A program made the translations under genes and the position numbers. Below, piece after piece: positions 1 to 6,275 of a stretch of DNA of 11,323 nucleotides. Every line of letters starts with the position of its first letter. Position 1 is the stretch's first letter. The notes under the pieces were generated by a model, which worked only from the letters and a program-made list of their open reading frames with translations, searched no databases and was not told the DNA's origin. The stretch lies in the NCBI GenBank assembly GCA_002170915.1, contig NHHQ01000027.1, forward strand, positions 4,945-16,267, written 5' to 3'. The stretch is from Rhodospirillaceae bacterium TMED167. GTDB lineage: Bacteria; Pseudomonadota; Alphaproteobacteria; Rhodospirillales_A; UBA2165.

Positions 1-2
1 CC

Positions 3-446
3 CGGGGGATCGCCAAGGCGCTCGAAGACCGTCCCAGCGACATGGCCGTGACAGTGCATATGTGCCGAGGTAATTTTAAAAGCTCCTGGATCGCGGAAGG
101 CGGATATGAGCCAGTCGCCGAGGACATGTTTGCGGGCGTGCCCGTGGACGCGTTTTTCATGGAGTGGGAGTCAGACCGTGCTGGCGGATTTGAACCGCTT
201 CGTTATGCCCCGAGGGACAAGATGGTGGTTCTCGGTCTGGTGAGTTCCAAAATACCAGAACTAGAAAACAAAGATGACCTAAAACACCGGGTCGATGAAG
301 CCGCCCAACACTTCCCTATAGATAACCTGTGCCTAAGCCCCCAATGCGGTTTTGCCAGCATGGCCGTTGGAAACCTTATTTCAGAGGATGATCAATGGCG
401 AAAACTGGAACTCTGTGCTGAGACAGCAGCCGATATTTGGGGTTAA
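3..446 (+). CDS. Core-MetE-like methyltransferase, C-terminal part (5' end outside window)
   Basis: This is the C-terminal part of a cobalamin-independent methionine synthase (MetE) family protein, probably of the short YxjG/core-MetE type. Family members transfer a methyl group to homocysteine in the cytoplasm; the methyl donor of the short forms is not always methyl-folate. The frame is open from base 3, upstream of the internal ATG at 42, so the gene starts outside the window. Probable zinc ligands are visible: His and Cys of HMCRGN (codons at 57 and 63), Glu of FFMEW (codon at 162) and Cys of LSPQCGF (codon at 345). It aligns along its whole visible length with the protein encoded convergently at 479-1597, including a shared I-W-G ending, so the two are paralogues. 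Family membership is sure; the true substrate is not. Confidence 0.85.
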   Translation, partial: RGIAKALEDRPSDMAVTVHMCRGNFKSSWIAEGGYEPVAEDMFAGVPVDAFFMEWESDRAGGFEPLRYAPRDKMVVLGLVSSKIPELENKDDLKHRVDEAAQHFPIDNLCLSPQCGFASMAVGNLISEDDQWRKLELCAETAADIWG

Positions 447-469
447 AAATAGGGCAAACTCAAACTGTC

Positions 470-499
470 GCAGAGGACCTATCCCCAAATCTCCTCTGC
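470..499. repeat. Inverted repeat between convergent metE-like genes
   Basis: GCAGAGGA (470-477) and TCCTCTGC (492-499) form a perfect 8-bp stem with a 14-base loop, at the end of the - strand gene. A second inverted pair, ATTTGGGG (435-442) and CCCCAAAT (483-490), arises because both paralogues end in the same residues. Neither is followed by a clear T-run on either strand, so a terminator role for this 32-base convergent gap is only possible. Confidence 0.4.
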
Positions 500-1597
500 C
501 GTATTGACCACCAACTCCAGTTTGGCCATCTGATCATCGAAGTCTAACTTGTTTCCGGCTTCCACGCTGGCGAAACCGCATTGCGGACTGAGAGCCAGAT
601 TCTCCAAAGGCACAAACCTTGCCGCCTCATCCACCCGGCGTTTGATAGCGTCAGCAGCCTCAAGATCTCCCCATTTTGACGTCACCAGTCCGAGCACAAC
701 ATTTTTCTTTTCCCCCACCAGCTCCAGGGGCGCAAAATCGCCGGACCTTTCGTCATCATATTCCAGAAAAAATGTATCCACATCGACCACTGGAAAAATT
801 GCCTGAGCCAGACGGGAATAGCCCCCAGAAACCATCCAGGATGACATAGCATTGCCCCTGCAGAGATGCATGGAAAGATGCGTATCAGCTCGCCGTTTAC
901 TCACGCATGCGTTGAGCAGTCGCGCATACTCGTCAATGAGCCCATTCGGATCTTCCCCAACAGCTAGGAGATAATCACGCATATGGTCGTCCAGAAAATA
1001 GGTCACCACAGGATCATCGATCTGAATATAGCGGCAACCCCTTTCTTCCAGTGCCGCGATTTCAGCCCGATAAAACTTGGCTACATCCGCCCAGAATTCT
1101 TCAATAGCAGGGTAAGCAGCCTCACTTATAACACTGCGGCCACCATGAAAATGAATGCGGGTGGGTGACGGCAGGGTAATCTTTGGCGTCTCGGACGTCG
1201 CCGCGGCCAAGACGTCATAATCTCGGCCCAGTATGGCTGTGTTGTGTTTAATTTTAGCAACGGTTTTAACCACTTTCGGAAGATAGCCGGATCCTTCGCC
1301 CCCGTCGGTTTTAAATTCTGCTGCTACATCCGGCTCGGCTATACGAACGCCCGGGATCTGACCGATGAAGTCGACCCACCAGTTTTCGCGGCGAAATTCT
1401 CCATCCGTGATGGCATGCAGCCCCACATCCTCTTGCACTTTAGCGACTTGTGTAATGGCCTCATCTTCAACCTGCTGGAGGGCCTCCCAGCTCAGATTGC
1501 CTGTCCGCCACTTGGCGCGAGCTGACGTCAGTTTAGCCGGGCGCAACAAACTGCCAACGTGGTCAGCGCGAAAAAAGGGAAAAGTGTGGTTCTCCAT
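479..1597 (-). CDS. Core-MetE-like methyltransferase (YxjG-type), 372 aa
   Basis: This is a complete short member of the MetE family, holding the catalytic barrel without the N-terminal half of the ~750-residue MetE. The start has the family's typical F-R-A-D-H-V-G-S-L-L-R-P (residues 9-20) and the D-G-E-F-R-R segment (65-70). Probable zinc ligands are His244 and Cys246 (HLCRGN), Glu279 and Cys340 (SPQCGF). The start at 1597 has an AGGAG Shine-Dalgarno (1605-1609) 7 bases upstream. Family knowledge suggests methyl transfer to homocysteine; some short forms use a corrinoid protein rather than methyl-folate, and the sequence does not settle which. The convergent paralogue ends 32 bases away. 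No SAM riboswitch is recognisable in the 112-base upstream gap; three small palindromes lie there. Confidence 0.88.
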   Translation of the reverse strand: MENHTFPFFRADHVGSLLRPAKLTSARAKWRTGNLSWEALQQVEDEAITQVAKVQEDVGLHAITDGEFRRENWWVDFIGQIPGVRIAEPDVAAEFKTDGGEGSGYLPKVVKTVAKIKHNTAILGRDYDVLAAATSETPKITLPSPTRIHFHGGRSVISEAAYPAIEEFWADVAKFYRAEIAALEERGCRYIQIDDPVVTYFLDDHMRDYLLAVGEDPNGLIDEYARLLNACVSKRRADTHLSMHLCRGNAMSSWMVSGGYSRLAQAIFPVVDVDTFFLEYDDERSGDFAPLELVGEKKNVVLGLVTSKWGDLEAADAIKRRVDEAARFVPLENLALSPQCGFASVEAGNKLDFDDQMAKLELVVNTAEEIWG

Positions 1598-1665
1598 GAT
1601 GGATCTCCTGTAATTGCTCTCATGGCGCCGTTAAGATGCACAAATCATGAAAACACCGGAAATAA

Positions 1666-1695
1666 GAAGCTCTTCAATTCCATGGAACGAGTTCC
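1666..1695. promoter_or_regulatory. Cluster of three short palindromes, possible operator
   Basis: Three overlapping or adjacent dyads occupy 30 bases upstream of the metE-like gene: GAAG-CT-CTTC (1666-1675), TTCCATGGAA (1678-1687) and GGAAC-GA-GTTCC (1684-1695). They sit between that start and the end of the DUF192 gene. The dyads suggest a repressor or activator site but match no operator I can name, and the loops are too short for stable RNA hairpins. The function is inferred only. Confidence 0.25.
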
Positions 1696-1709
1696 TATGA
1701 GGGGCCTAG

Positions 1710-2189
1710 TTACTGACCGAGCGTGGCGCTTATGATCTTATCTCCCGGTTGAATTCCAAGTCTGGCCACCGTGCCGCTGTTAACCTCCAATACCGCCCGA
1801 ACCTTCCCCTTTGATGAGATGGTGGCTTCCGACATCGGTACTGTCCGCTGGGCGATATTAGTAACCCGGCCATCCGTACCAATAAAAATCATATCCAGTG
1901 GAATAAAGGTGTTTTTCATCCACATGGTAATCCGCATGGGCATTCGATAATCGAAGAGCATACCAGCAGTCGCGGGCAAAGATCGCCTGAACATGAGCCC
2001 CTGGGCCTGCTGGCGATTCGAGATAGCCAGTTCGACATCAAATTCTTGACGACCGGATTTGGTGATGATGACTAATTTTTCTTTTTCAAAATTCACAAGC
2101 CCCTGACCAAAGGCTCGCCCCATAAAGGGGGATAGCATGGTGGCCCCCACCATAACCAACAGTGACTGGCGACGTGATATTTTTGTCAT
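1710..2189 (-). CDS. DUF192 family protein with Tat-like signal peptide
   Basis: The 159-residue product is a DUF192 protein. The hallmark segments are present: Q-G-L-M-F-R-R-S-L (63-71), G-M-L-F (77-80), M-W-M-K-N-T-F-I-P-L-D-M (89-100) and A-V-L-E-V-N-S-G (132-139). Its biochemical role is not established. The N-terminus S-R-R-Q-S-L-L (5-11), then a hydrophobic stretch and a possible cut near A-F-G/Q (26-29), looks like a twin-arginine signal, so export to the periplasm folded is likely. An upstream ATG at 2240 would add 17 residues, but these overlap the hydrolase gene and would bury the signal peptide, so I chose 2189. It follows the hydrolase stop by 4 bases, implying translational coupling. 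Confidence 0.85.
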   Translation of the reverse strand: MTKISRRQSLLVMVGATMLSPFMGRAFGQGLVNFEKEKLVIITKSGRQEFDVELAISNRQQAQGLMFRRSLPATAGMLFDYRMPMRITMWMKNTFIPLDMIFIGTDGRVTNIAQRTVPMSEATISSKGKVRAVLEVNSGTVARLGIQPGDKIISATLGQ

Positions 2190-2193
2190 GCCG

Positions 2194-2955
2194 TCATCCA
2201 ATATACCTGTCGGCCCAGGCGCTAACCACTTCGGCGACATAGTAGGCGTCTTCTCGTTTGGTCACGAGATGATCAGCCTTATCCAGCGACACAAAGCTCT
2301 TAGGATGTTTGGCAGCTTTGTAGATCTCTGCTGCATTCTCAATGCCAACCACATCATCTATCGGACTGTGAAAAACTAGAAGCGCCTTTTTCATTCGCGC
2401 CACTTTATCTGTCAGCTTGTGATCGGCGATATCATCTAAAAATGATTTTTTGATCCGAAACGGCCGGCCACCAATACTCACCTCAGCTTCCCCATTTGCC
2501 TCAATCTCTGGTCTTGCCGCTGAAAAATGGTGCTCTACATGATGTGGATCAGAGGGTGCGCCAATTGTGCACACCGCCCCCACTTCTGGTAACTCTACAG
2601 ATGCAGATAAAACTGCGGCACCGCCGAGACTGTGACCAATCAAAATCGAAGGGGCTTTATGATTATCCCGCAGATATCCAGCGGCAGCGACCAGATCATC
2701 AACATTAGACGAAAATGTTGTGTTGGCGAAATCGCCCTCACTTTCCCCCAACCCCGTAAAATCGAAACGAAAAACAGCAAAGTTGCGTAACCAGAGCGCC
2801 TTTGCGATCCGGACAGCAGCGAGCACGTCTTTCGACCCGGTGAAACAATGCGCGAACAAAACATAGGCTCTCGGGTCACCGCCATCAGGCAGATCAAGAC
2901 GGGCTTCCAATTCATCACCGAAAGCGCCGGTAAATTTTAAACTGAGTTGTGTCAT
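2194..2955 (-). CDS. Alpha/beta hydrolase, standalone version of the OsmC-fused type
   Basis: This 253-residue protein is a cytoplasmic serine hydrolase of unknown substrate. Ser109 in G-H-S-L-G-G (107-112) is the nucleophile; Asp200 or Asp201 in H-S-P-I-D-D and His229 in A-D-H-L complete the likely triad. The A-H-C-F-T-G-S-K-D stretch (35-43) and F-D-F-T-G-L-G (64-70) are typical of the hydrolases that, in many proteobacteria, are fused to a C-terminal OsmC peroxidase-like domain. Here the protein ends at A-D-R-Y-I-G, about where the linker to OsmC would begin, so only the hydrolase half is present. There is no signal peptide. A GGGGA at 2966-2970 sits about 10 bases before the ATG. It is the first gene of a unit with DUF192 and is divergent from thiZ. 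Confidence 0.88.
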   Translation of the reverse strand: MTQLSLKFTGAFGDELEARLDLPDGGDPRAYVLFAHCFTGSKDVLAAVRIAKALWLRNFAVFRFDFTGLGESEGDFANTTFSSNVDDLVAAAGYLRDNHKAPSILIGHSLGGAAVLSASVELPEVGAVCTIGAPSDPHHVEHHFSAARPEIEANGEAEVSIGGRPFRIKKSFLDDIADHKLTDKVARMKKALLVFHSPIDDVVGIENAAEIYKAAKHPKSFVSLDKADHLVTKREDAYYVAEVVSAWADRYIG

Positions 2956-3096
2956 TACTGACCAATCCCCATAGAATTGAAACAGAAGTGTCTATGCAGA
3001 ATAGGTCTGGATCAATACCTAGTTTGTGATCTGCACTTTCGTCCTCTTATGTCCCTCCTGTGGATTACCTCTGACCTACCCCAACGACCAACGAGG

Positions 3097-3125
3097 TTGC
3101 CATTTTCATCGGTATAGCTCATAAC
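3097..3125 (+). promoter_or_regulatory. Candidate sigma70-type promoter of thiZXY
   Basis: TTGCCA (3097-3102, 5 of 6 to TTGACA) and CATAAC (3120-3125, 4 of 6 to TATAAT) are separated by exactly 17 bases. Transcription would begin near 3131-3133, directly before the P1 helix of the TPP riboswitch, which supports the call. No start site has been measured. Confidence 0.45.
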
Positions 3126-3133
3126 ATTGTCAC

Positions 3134-3227
3134 CACTGGGGGGAGCCAAAAGTGCGGCTGAGAGGTTTCCAATAACGGAAACGACCCCTCGAACCTGATC
3201 CGGCTAAGACCGGCGTAGGGACGAGTG
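3134..3227 (+). promoter_or_regulatory. TPP riboswitch (THI element) controlling thiZXY
   Basis: The conserved TPP aptamer core is complete. P1 is CACT (3134-3137) with AGTG (3224-3227). P2 is a G-run (3138-3143) with CCCC (3185-3188). P3 is AGCC/GGCT (3144-3147, 3156-3159), followed by the invariant CTGAGA (3158-3163). An optional P3a hairpin is GTTTCC/GGAAAC (3165-3170, 3177-3182). The second arm has GAACCTGATC (3191-3200), a CCGG/CCGG P5 (3200-3203, 3210-3213) and GCGTAGGGA (3214-3221). It responds to thiamine pyrophosphate and lowers expression when ligand is bound. It ends 4 bases before the thiZ ATG, leaving no room for a separate expression platform or terminator, so control is most simply translational. 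Confidence 0.95.
3217..3221 (+). promoter_or_regulatory. thiZ Shine-Dalgarno inside the riboswitch core
   Basis: AGGGA lies 10 bases before the thiZ ATG and is the best ribosome site available. Bases 3217-3219 can pair with CCT (3194-3196) in helix P4 of the TPP aptamer, so ligand-stabilised folding would hide it. A weaker GAG at 3223-3225 also lies within the aptamer. Confidence 0.6.
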
Positions 3228-3231
3228 AGAC

Positions 3232-3987
3232 ATGACAAAAAACTCCACACGACAGTCTTTTGATGTAACCGCCCGAATTAAAACCTTTCGTTTTGACGAC
3301 AGGGTGTTGTTCGAAAACTTGGAACTTATTATTCGGAGAAATACATGGACCTGCCTGCTTGGGGTAAGCGGGGTCGGCAAAAGCACAATGCTAAAATTGG
3401 TTGCCGGCCTCACCGCGGGCAACGCGTCAACGGAGTTCGAATGTTCTGATGGAGCGGCTCTTGCCGGTCGCGTCGCATATATGGGCCAGCAGGACTTGCT
3501 CCTGCCCTGGTTATCAGTCATCGACAACGTGTTGTTGGGGGATCGTCTGCGCAACAGTCCGGATGCCATTCGTCTTGGGAACGCCTATGAACTATTAGAT
3601 CGCGTGGGTTTGCGGGCATATGCGGCCGAGTTACCCGCGAAACTCTCCGGCGGCATGCGCCAACGGGCGGCCCTTGTCCGCACTTTGATGGAAGACAAAC
3701 CTGTCGTCGTCATGGATGAGCCGTTTTCCGCCCTTGATGCCATTACCCGATTGAAACTTCAGGACATGGCGGCGGATCTTCTGACCGGCAGGTGCGTGTT
3801 TCTAGTCACCCATGACCCCCTGGAGGCGCTGAGGCTCGGCGGACACGTCCTTCTCATGAGCGGACGCCCTGCGCGGCTCGAACAGATCGCTGAGCTTTCC
3901 GGCGCTACGCCCCGTGATGCGACAGAACAGCTCGTTCTTGACCAGCAGGCCAGAATCCTCAACCTCATGCGGGCGGAAGTGACATGA
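3232..3987 (+). CDS. thiZ: ABC transporter ATPase ThiZ, thiamine-precursor uptake
   Basis: This 251-residue ATPase powers the ThiXYZ importer for a pyrimidine precursor of thiamine (hydroxymethylpyrimidine or a formyl-aminopyrimidine breakdown product). All ABC motifs are intact: Walker A G-V-S-G-V-G-K-S-T (44-52), Q-loop around Q86-Q87, signature L-S-G-G-M-R-Q (138-144), Walker B V-V-V-M-D-E-P with Glu163, D-loop S-A-L-D (166-169) and H-loop His194. The fold alone resembles nitrate/taurine-type ATPases; the thiamine assignment rests on the TPP riboswitch directly upstream and the ThiY-type binding protein in the same operon. The ATG at 3232 follows the riboswitch immediately. It overlaps thiX by 4 bases (ATGA). 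Confidence 0.9.
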   Translation: MTKNSTRQSFDVTARIKTFRFDDRVLFENLELIIRRNTWTCLLGVSGVGKSTMLKLVAGLTAGNASTEFECSDGAALAGRVAYMGQQDLLLPWLSVIDNVLLGDRLRNSPDAIRLGNAYELLDRVGLRAYAAELPAKLSGGMRQRAALVRTLMEDKPVVVMDEPFSALDAITRLKLQDMAADLLTGRCVFLVTHDPLEALRLGGHVLLMSGRPARLEQIAELSGATPRDATEQLVLDQQARILNLMRAEVT

Positions 3988-4739
3988 CCGTGCTCCGCCC
4001 CTTCTTAATCGCCGCCGGCCTGATCGCGCTTTGGCAGGGCATAATCGTCGCCACGGGTGTGCAGTTTTTCATTTTGCCGTCTCCCACACGGGTGGCGTTG
4101 GCTTTGGTGGGCCGGTTCGATGTAATCGCAGGTCATGCGATGATCACGCTGAGCGAGGTCGTTCTGGGGCTTTTGCTGGGCAGTCTTCTTGGAACGGCAA
4201 GCGCTCTGATTATGGGATACTTCCGCCCGGCTCGCCGGTGGCTCATGCCGGTCATGGTCATCAGCCAGGCCGTCCCGGTATTTGCCCTCGCACCCATTCT
4301 GGTGTTGTGGCTGGGATACGGCATCGGGTCCAAAGTGGCTATGGCGGCACTCATCATCTATTTCCCGGTCACAGCGTCATTTTACGATGGATTACGGCGC
4401 ACGGATCCGGGGCACCTTGAACTGGCCCGCACCATGGGCGCATCTCGTTGGGCAATGTTGCGCCATATCCGAATTCCAGCCGCGCTGCCCTCCTTCGCCT
4501 CTGGCATGCGGGTCGCGGCGGCCGTCGCCCCCATCGGCGCTATCGTCGGTGAATGGGTCGGCTCAAGCGGCGGGCTTGGCTATCTTATGCTTCACGCCAA
4601 CGGACGAATGCAAATCGACGTGATGTTCGCAGCGCTCTTTGTTTTAGCGGTCATGGCCGTCACCCTATACTTCCTGGTGGATTCGGTCATGAAACGGCTC
4701 GTCAACTGGCAACCGGAAACCCAACCAAGTAACGATTAG
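3984..4739 (+). CDS. thiX: ABC transporter permease ThiX
   Basis: This is the inner-membrane permease of the importer, 251 residues, of the SsuC/TauC-like (binding-protein-dependent) class. About six hydrophobic segments are visible, beginning at residues 5-24. Next come L-P-S-P-T-R-V (31-37), common in this class, and the EAA loop E-L-A-R-T-M-G-A-S-R-W through I-P-A-A-L-P (146-169) that docks on the ATPase. The V-G-E-W-V-G-S-S-G-G-L-G-Y segment (188-200) is also class-typical. The ATG lies in the ATGA overlap with the thiZ stop, so translation is coupled. The SD for the next gene overlaps its stop codon. Substrate assignment comes from the operon, not from the permease itself. Confidence 0.9.
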   Translation: MTVLRPFLIAAGLIALWQGIIVATGVQFFILPSPTRVALALVGRFDVIAGHAMITLSEVVLGLLLGSLLGTASALIMGYFRPARRWLMPVMVISQAVPVFALAPILVLWLGYGIGSKVAMAALIIYFPVTASFYDGLRRTDPGHLELARTMGASRWAMLRHIRIPAALPSFASGMRVAAAVAPIGAIVGEWVGSSGGLGYLMLHANGRMQIDVMFAALFVLAVMAVTLYFLVDSVMKRLVNWQPETQPSND

Positions 4740-4747
4740 GATTAATC

Positions 4748-5686
4748 ATGAAACACCTATTTTCTGCTTTGACAGCGATATCACTTTTTTGGTCGGCCCC
4801 GGCCGGGGCTAAAGACAATCTGACCGTCATCCTCGACTGGTTCGTCAACCCGGACCATGCGCCCCTGATCGTCGCCCAAGAAAAAGGTTATTTCAACGCA
4901 GCCGGGCTCAAGGTCAAACTGATTGCGCCAGCCGACCCGAACGATCCGCCGAAACTGGTTGCTGCGGGAAAGGCTGAGCTCGCAGTGTCTTACCAACCTC
5001 AGCTTCACGTCCAAGTATCTGAGGGTTTGCCGTTGATAAGGATCGGCACTCTGGTGTCCACGCCTTTAAATTCTCTAGTGGCGCTCAAAGGCGGCCCGAT
5101 TAAATCCATCAAAGATCTTAAGGGCAAAAAGATCGGTTTTTCAGTCGGCGGCTTTGAGGATGCGCTCCTCGCCGCGATGCTATCGAAGCACGGCCTCAGT
5201 ATTAAAGATGTCGATCTTATTAATGTAAATTTTTCCCTATCACCCTCCATTGTCGCCGGCAAAGTTGATGCAGTCATTGGAGCATTCCGGAATTTTGAGC
5301 TCAACCAAATGGATATCATCGGCAAACCCGGCATAGCTTTTTATCCAGAAGAAGAGGGCGTTCCGCCATATGACGAACTCATCATCGTCGCCAACAAAGC
5401 CAAGGTGACAGATAAACGATTCAGCAAATTCTTGGACGCCGTTGAACAAGGCGTCCAGTATTTGATCAATCATCCAGACGAAAGCTGGAAACTCTTCATC
5501 AGTGCGCATAAAGATCTGGACGATGAGTTAAACAAAAAAGCCTGGCGGGATACCTTGCCGAGATTCGCGCTTCGGCCGTCGGCATTCGACACAAAGCGAT
5601 ACATCCGATTTGCGGCGTTCCTGAAACAACAGGGGCTCATTAAGGAGGTTCAACCCGTCTCCGAATATGCAATTGAACTTCCTTGA
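4748..5686 (+). CDS. thiY: Periplasmic pyrimidine-precursor binding protein ThiY (NMT1/THI5-like)
   Basis: The 312-residue product is the substrate-binding protein of the ThiXYZ importer and belongs to the NMT1/THI5-like family. Residues 1-21 form a Sec signal peptide ending A-G-A, with cleavage before Lys22; there is no lipobox cysteine, so it should be soluble in the periplasm. Family landmarks are the early D-W-F-V-N-P-D-H-A-P-L (30-40), F-S-V-G-G-F-E-D (131-138) and the segment E-E-E-G-V-P-P-Y-D-E-L (201-211). Known ThiY proteins bind formyl-aminopyrimidine; the related HMP is the other candidate. An SD, AGGA (4738-4741), overlaps the thiX stop, 6 bases from the ATG. The last 16 codons form half of a long hairpin that crosses the stop. 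No tenA gene lies in this operon. Confidence 0.9.
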   Translation: MKHLFSALTAISLFWSAPAGAKDNLTVILDWFVNPDHAPLIVAQEKGYFNAAGLKVKLIAPADPNDPPKLVAAGKAELAVSYQPQLHVQVSEGLPLIRIGTLVSTPLNSLVALKGGPIKSIKDLKGKKIGFSVGGFEDALLAAMLSKHGLSIKDVDLINVNFSLSPSIVAGKVDAVIGAFRNFELNQMDIIGKPGIAFYPEEEGVPPYDELIIVANKAKVTDKRFSKFLDAVEQGVQYLINHPDESWKLFISAHKDLDDELNKKAWRDTLPRFALRPSAFDTKRYIRFAAFLKQQGLIKEVQPVSEYAIELP

Positions 5687-5689
5687 TGA
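5637..5689 (+). terminator. Long hairpin spanning the thiY stop codon
   Basis: TCATTAAGGAGGTTCAA (5637-5653) pairs with TTGAACTTCCTTGATGA (5673-5689) over 17 bp. Fifteen pairs are Watson-Crick and two are G-U in the + strand RNA; the loop is 19 bases. It contains the thiY stop (5684-5686) in its 3' arm. No T-run follows, so it is not a standard intrinsic terminator. It could be a 3'-end stabiliser, a processing site or a weak terminator between the thi and mrp operons. Confidence 0.45.
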
Positions 5690-5758
5690 ATTGATATTAG
5701 CGCTCTAGATTACAATATCTGTGAACAACCCAATAACATACGGAATTTGCACGATTTT

Positions 5759-5765
5759 AGGTAGG
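5759..5765 (+). promoter_or_regulatory. Ribosome site deciding the GTG start of mrpE
   Basis: The tandem AGG-TAGG (5759-5765) lies 6 bases before GTG at 5772. The GTG start gives the normal MrpE N-terminus, and no ATG lies nearby in frame. Confidence 0.6.
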
Positions 5766-5771
5766 TAACTC

Positions 5772-6275
5772 GTGGCAAGAAGTATTAGCCTTTCAGTAGC
5801 ATTATTTATATTTTGGCTCCTCTTATCAGGAGTTTATACTCCTTTGATCATTTCTCTGGGTGCGATTTCCAGTGTCTTCGTGGCGTGGATAGCTCATAGG
5901 ATGGACGTGGCTGATCACGAGGGTTTTCCCATCCATTTAGGCTGGAATGCGTTAACCTATTGGCCATGGCTTTTGTGGGAGATTGTCAAAGCCAACATTG
6001 ATGTGGCTCGTATCATCCTCAAGAAAGACTTGGCGATAAGCCCCACGTTGTTTCGCATCCCTGCGAGTCAGATGACCGAGGTCGGCCAGGTGACTTTTGC
6101 GAACTCCATCACACTGACCCCAGGTACGGTCGCCATCGCCGTTGGCGACGGCATGATCGATGTTCATGCTTTGACGGCGGAGGCCGCGGATGAGTTGACG
6201 ACGGGCCGCATGGATCGACGTGCCTGCCAGATGGAGGGCACAGGGTCTCCGACGAGAGAAGGAGACACGACATGA
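5772..6275 (+). CDS. mrpE: Mrp/Mnh cation/proton antiporter subunit E
   Basis: MrpE is a small membrane subunit of the multi-subunit Na+/H+ antiporter. The 167-residue product has hydrophobic segments near 5-22, 24-41 and a third at 60-82 (Y-W-P-W-L-L-W-E-I-V-K-A-N). It then has the MrpE signature F-A-N-S-I-T-L-T-P-G-T-V-A-I (109-122) in a cytoplasmic domain. It starts with GTG, supported by an SD 6 bases upstream. It opens the antiporter operon 85 bases after thiY; the gap shows no convincing promoter. It overlaps mrpF by 4 bases (ATGA). The family role is assembly and full activity of the complex rather than direct ion translocation. Confidence 0.93.
   Translation: MARSISLSVALFIFWLLLSGVYTPLIISLGAISSVFVAWIAHRMDVADHEGFPIHLGWNALTYWPWLLWEIVKANIDVARIILKKDLAISPTLFRIPASQMTEVGQVTFANSITLTPGTVAIAVGDGMIDVHALTAEAADELTTGRMDRRACQMEGTGSPTREGDTT

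Noticed and set aside
470..499. Intrinsic terminator between the metE-like genes
   Set aside because: The stem is real but there is no T-run on either strand, so it is listed only as a repeat.
1598..1709. SAM or cobalamin riboswitch upstream of the metE-like gene
   Set aside because: The 112-base gap shows no conserved core of SAM-I, SAM-II, SAH or B12 elements that I can recognise.
2640..2918. A 92-codon - strand frame
   Set aside because: It is an out-of-frame reading inside the alpha/beta hydrolase gene, which has clear catalytic motifs.
3012..3122. A 36-codon - strand frame beginning M-S-Y-T-D-E-N-G-N-L-V-G in the thiZ upstream region
   Set aside because: It looks protein-like at first, but has no Shine-Dalgarno, lies across the proposed thiZ promoter, and turns into Arg-rich sequence with no family resemblance.
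5691..5716. TTGATA and TACAAT as a promoter for mrpE
   Set aside because: The spacer is only 14 bases; shifting to a 17-base spacer leaves a poor -10 match. Not supported.
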